A stretch of DNA of 64,000 nucleotides. Source: Puniceicoccaceae bacterium (GTDB lineage Bacteria > Verrucomicrobiota > Verrucomicrobiia > Opitutales > Coraliomargaritaceae). The stretch is taken from NCBI GenBank assembly GCA_002729725.1, contig PBYS01000108.1, positions 1-64,000 of the forward strand, in the 5' to 3' direction. Made by a program: the position numbers and the translations under genes. Below are positions 62,399 through 64,000 of this stretch, one piece after another (position 1 is the first letter of the stretch; every line of letters starts with the position of its first letter). The notes under the pieces were generated by a model. It searched no databases, was not told the DNA's origin, and was given only the letters and a program-made list of their open reading frames with translations.

Positions 62399-63775
62399 CT
62401 ATCTGTTAGGATTCAGGAGATGTGCCCGCTCTTTGCGTAGCTTCAGAATCAGCTCGCCAAAAAGTGAGTTAACCCAGCCGAACCAGGGACGTGTGTAGTT
62501 CTCCGGATCATCGGCATGGTAGCTTTCATGCATCAGACCAGTGCCGGCATGCGTGGTCTTTAAGATTTCGAGGCAGTCTGCGATTTCGCTATCGGAGTTG
62601 GATGTGAGAGCGCGCATGATAATGCTCATCGGCCAGATGTAATTGAGTCCGATGTGGGGGCCTCCAATCCCTTCTCCGAATTCGCCTTTGAAGTAATAGG
62701 GATTGGCTGTGCAGAGGAGGGTCGAACGCGTTGTTTGGTAGATCGGATCCTCCGCTGAGCAACAGCCCAGATAAGGCAGTGAAAGCAGGCTGGGAATGTT
62801 GGCGTCATCCATAATGAGCTGACCTCCATAGCCATCGACTTCGTAGGCGAAGATGGAGCGTCCGTAGGCATCTTCAGCTAAGCCATATTGATGGATCGCT
62901 TGACCAATTTGCTGACTGAGTCGGATGCATTCCTGTGCAAGGGCTTCGTCGTTGTAAATATCACGACAGAGTTGAGCGGCTCTTTCCAGTTGTTGTTTTG
63001 CCATCCAATTGGAGGGGATTAAAAAGGGGAGCGTGCAGGCATCATCCGAGGGGCGAAAGGCCGAGCGTATCAGGCCGCATGGGCGAGAGGGAGTCCCTTT
63101 ACCGTTGAGTGCGAGTGTTTCTGTATTGGTGTTCGATGTGCGTGCGAAGCTGTACTCATCCGATTGTATCTGTTGAGATTTGAAGACGTGCAGTACGCTG
63201 TTTAATGCCGTTTTCCATTTATCTCCGAAGCACGCTTGTGCGCCGCATTGCCCATAGAAATCTGTCGAGAGGCGCAGGAAGTAACAGAGTGAGTCCAGTT
63301 CCCATTTTCGTTCATGAACGCCGGGGTGCATTGGGGTCTCATCATGCTTCCATTCACCGAACACGGGGTGTTGGTAAAATGCATTGGCGTATGGATCCAA
63401 TAGAATGCACTGCACCTGCCGATTGATCGTGCCAATAAATAGTTTTAAAAGGGCAGGGTCTTCGTGAGTAAATGGTAGGTATGGATGAATTTGCGCGGCC
63501 GAGTCTCGCAGCCACATGGCATCAATGTCGCCAGTTATAATGAATGTGTCTGGTTTCCCGTTCGGTTCGGAATAAAACACAGTCGTGTCGAGCGTATTGG
63601 GGAAGCAGTTTTCAAACATCCACGCCAGAATGGGATCTATCGGCCCACGACGAACCATCTCGATGCAGCGTTCGATTGCGGGGCATGTGAAGCGCCGGTC
63701 TTTTAGCAGGGGGCGTTGAGAGTCTAGGAGCATGGGGACATTCTCTTTTACTTCCTGACGAGTCCAAACCTGCAT
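62399..63775 (-). CDS. GH125 exo-alpha-1,6-mannosidase, cytoplasmic
   Basis: The 458-residue protein carries GH125 signatures: RRFTCPAIERCIEMVRRG (about 27-44), TGDIDAMWLRDSAAQIHPYL (81-100), VHERKWELDSLCYFLRLSTDFY, SAFRPSDDACTLPFLIPSNW, and GHIGLNYIWPMSIIMRAL-like GGPHIGLNYIWPMSI. These enzymes release alpha-1,6-linked mannose from N-glycans or alpha-mannan by inversion. There is no signal peptide. Start choice: ATG 63775 has AGGA 1-4 bases upstream; ATG 63733 (residue 15) is an alternative. The 14-bp operator lies 3 bases upstream of the 63775 start, so a bound regulator would cover the ribosome-binding region or promoter. Confidence 0.9.
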   Translation of the reverse strand: MQVWTRQEVKENVPMLLDSQRPLLKDRRFTCPAIERCIEMVRRGPIDPILAWMFENCFPNTLDTTVFYSEPNGKPDTFIITGDIDAMWLRDSAAQIHPYLPFTHEDPALLKLFIGTINRQVQCILLDPYANAFYQHPVFGEWKHDETPMHPGVHERKWELDSLCYFLRLSTDFYGQCGAQACFGDKWKTALNSVLHVFKSQQIQSDEYSFARTSNTNTETLALNGKGTPSRPCGLIRSAFRPSDDACTLPFLIPSNWMAKQQLERAAQLCRDIYNDEALAQECIRLSQQIGQAIHQYGLAEDAYGRSIFAYEVDGYGGQLIMDDANIPSLLSLPYLGCCSAEDPIYQTTRSTLLCTANPYYFKGEFGEGIGGPHIGLNYIWPMSIIMRALTSNSDSEIADCLEILKTTHAGTGLMHESYHADDPENYTRPWFGWVNSLFGELILKLRKERAHLLNPNR

Positions 63776-63778
63776 TCC

Positions 63779-63792
63779 TGCAACTAATTGCG
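63779..63792. promoter_or_regulatory. LacI-class operator-like site TGCAACTAATTGCG
   Basis: It is identical to the sites at 7284 and 44986 and immediately precedes the GH125 start (minus strand). The divergent partial gene at 63883 is 91 bases away and could share it. Confidence 0.65.
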
Positions 63793-63882
63793 TAGCGCCG
63801 CAGTTGCTCGATGCACGGTGCCCAAGGCATGCTGTTTGGTTGGGCGAATCGCCCGTTCAAATGAACTGAACCAACCCCTTAG

Positions 63883-64000
63883 ATGACACAGAAAAGACAA
63901 GATTTTATGATAGGTGTAGCGGCGCGCCTGCCTCAGCTGACTGAACGGGATTATACCCTTATGCACGAGGCAGGGATTGCCTGGCTTCGCTTTGGGGACT
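63883..64000 (+). CDS. N-terminus of a probable TIM-barrel glycosidase, cut by the window edge
   Basis: From ATG 63883 the frame stays open to the end of the window: MTQKRQDFMIGVAARLPQ, then LTERDYTLMHEAGIAWLRFGD. The pattern of an early beta-strand followed by a helix and WLRFG is typical for GH-A clan enzymes (compare GH5 and GH39). No signal peptide is seen. It is divergent from GH125 and shares the operator at 63779. Only 39 residues are visible, so the family is open. Confidence 0.55.
   Translation, partial: MTQKRQDFMIGVAARLPQLTERDYTLMHEAGIAWLRFGD

Overview
The window looks like a chromosomal carbohydrate-degradation locus of a Verrucomicrobiota bacterium, most likely of the Opitutae/Puniceicoccales type. 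Signs for this are PEP-CTERM sorted proteins, two paralogous Verru_Chthon-like cassette A proteins, an H-X9-DG prepilin, transposase remnants of a type common in the PVC group, a very large set of secreted family-5 glycoside hydrolases, and no SusC/SusD pair. No rRNA, tRNA or CRISPR array was seen.

Layout. 1-3.2 kb: remains of an operon of unknown secreted proteins, cut by a decayed insertion sequence, then a short AraC-type regulator. 3.2-7.0 kb: a four-gene ExbB-ExbD-ExbD-anchor operon on the minus strand. 7.3-11.7 kb: a decayed member of a large secreted protein family, a 121-bp MITE with target-site duplication, and three PEP-CTERM proteins. 11.8-19.2 kb: a GH5 enzyme, a 1304-residue C25-peptidase-like surface protein and a GH5 paralogue that has lost its acid/base residue. 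17.7-26.6 kb also forms one minus-strand run: cassette A protein, its secreted partner, GH130, an unassigned cytoplasmic protein, GH5. 27.1-31.9 kb: a lone carbohydrate-binding protein, GH92, a GntR-type regulator and a LamG protein. 32.2-38.7 kb: GH5 with two binding modules, then a second cassette A gene (interrupted by one TAG) and partner. 38.8-44.9 kb: a prepilin gene interrupted by one TAA, GH113, a PEP-CTERM protein, a LacI-type regulator, GH130 and GH5. 45-51.2 kb: three more GH5 genes. 51.5-64 kb: an 1888-residue surface protein, an AraC regulator, a LamG/PEP-CTERM protein, a shortened esterase, an SGNH hydrolase, GH125 and the start of another TIM-barrel enzyme.

How it may work together (inference). 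Secreted GH5 enzymes with N-terminal binding modules would cut a mannose-containing polysaccharide or glycan outside the cytoplasm. GH113, GH130 (two copies), GH92 and GH125 have no signal peptides, so short beta- and alpha-mannosides would be finished inside the cell. No sugar transporter is encoded here; the ExbBD operon could energise uptake through a receptor encoded elsewhere.

Two regulatory signatures stand out. Nine 14-bp palindromes of the form YGCAAY-NN-RTTGCR (one with a single mismatch) lie in front of GH5, GH125, SGNH, esterase and surface-protein genes and fit a LacI-class regulator. A TATAGCAAT inverted repeat lies directly in front of the GntR regulator, and related sites lie in the divergent promoter region at 26.6-27.1 kb. 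Several genes show recent decay (in-frame stops, internal deletions, a lost catalytic residue), so the locus appears to be both expanding by duplication and eroding.
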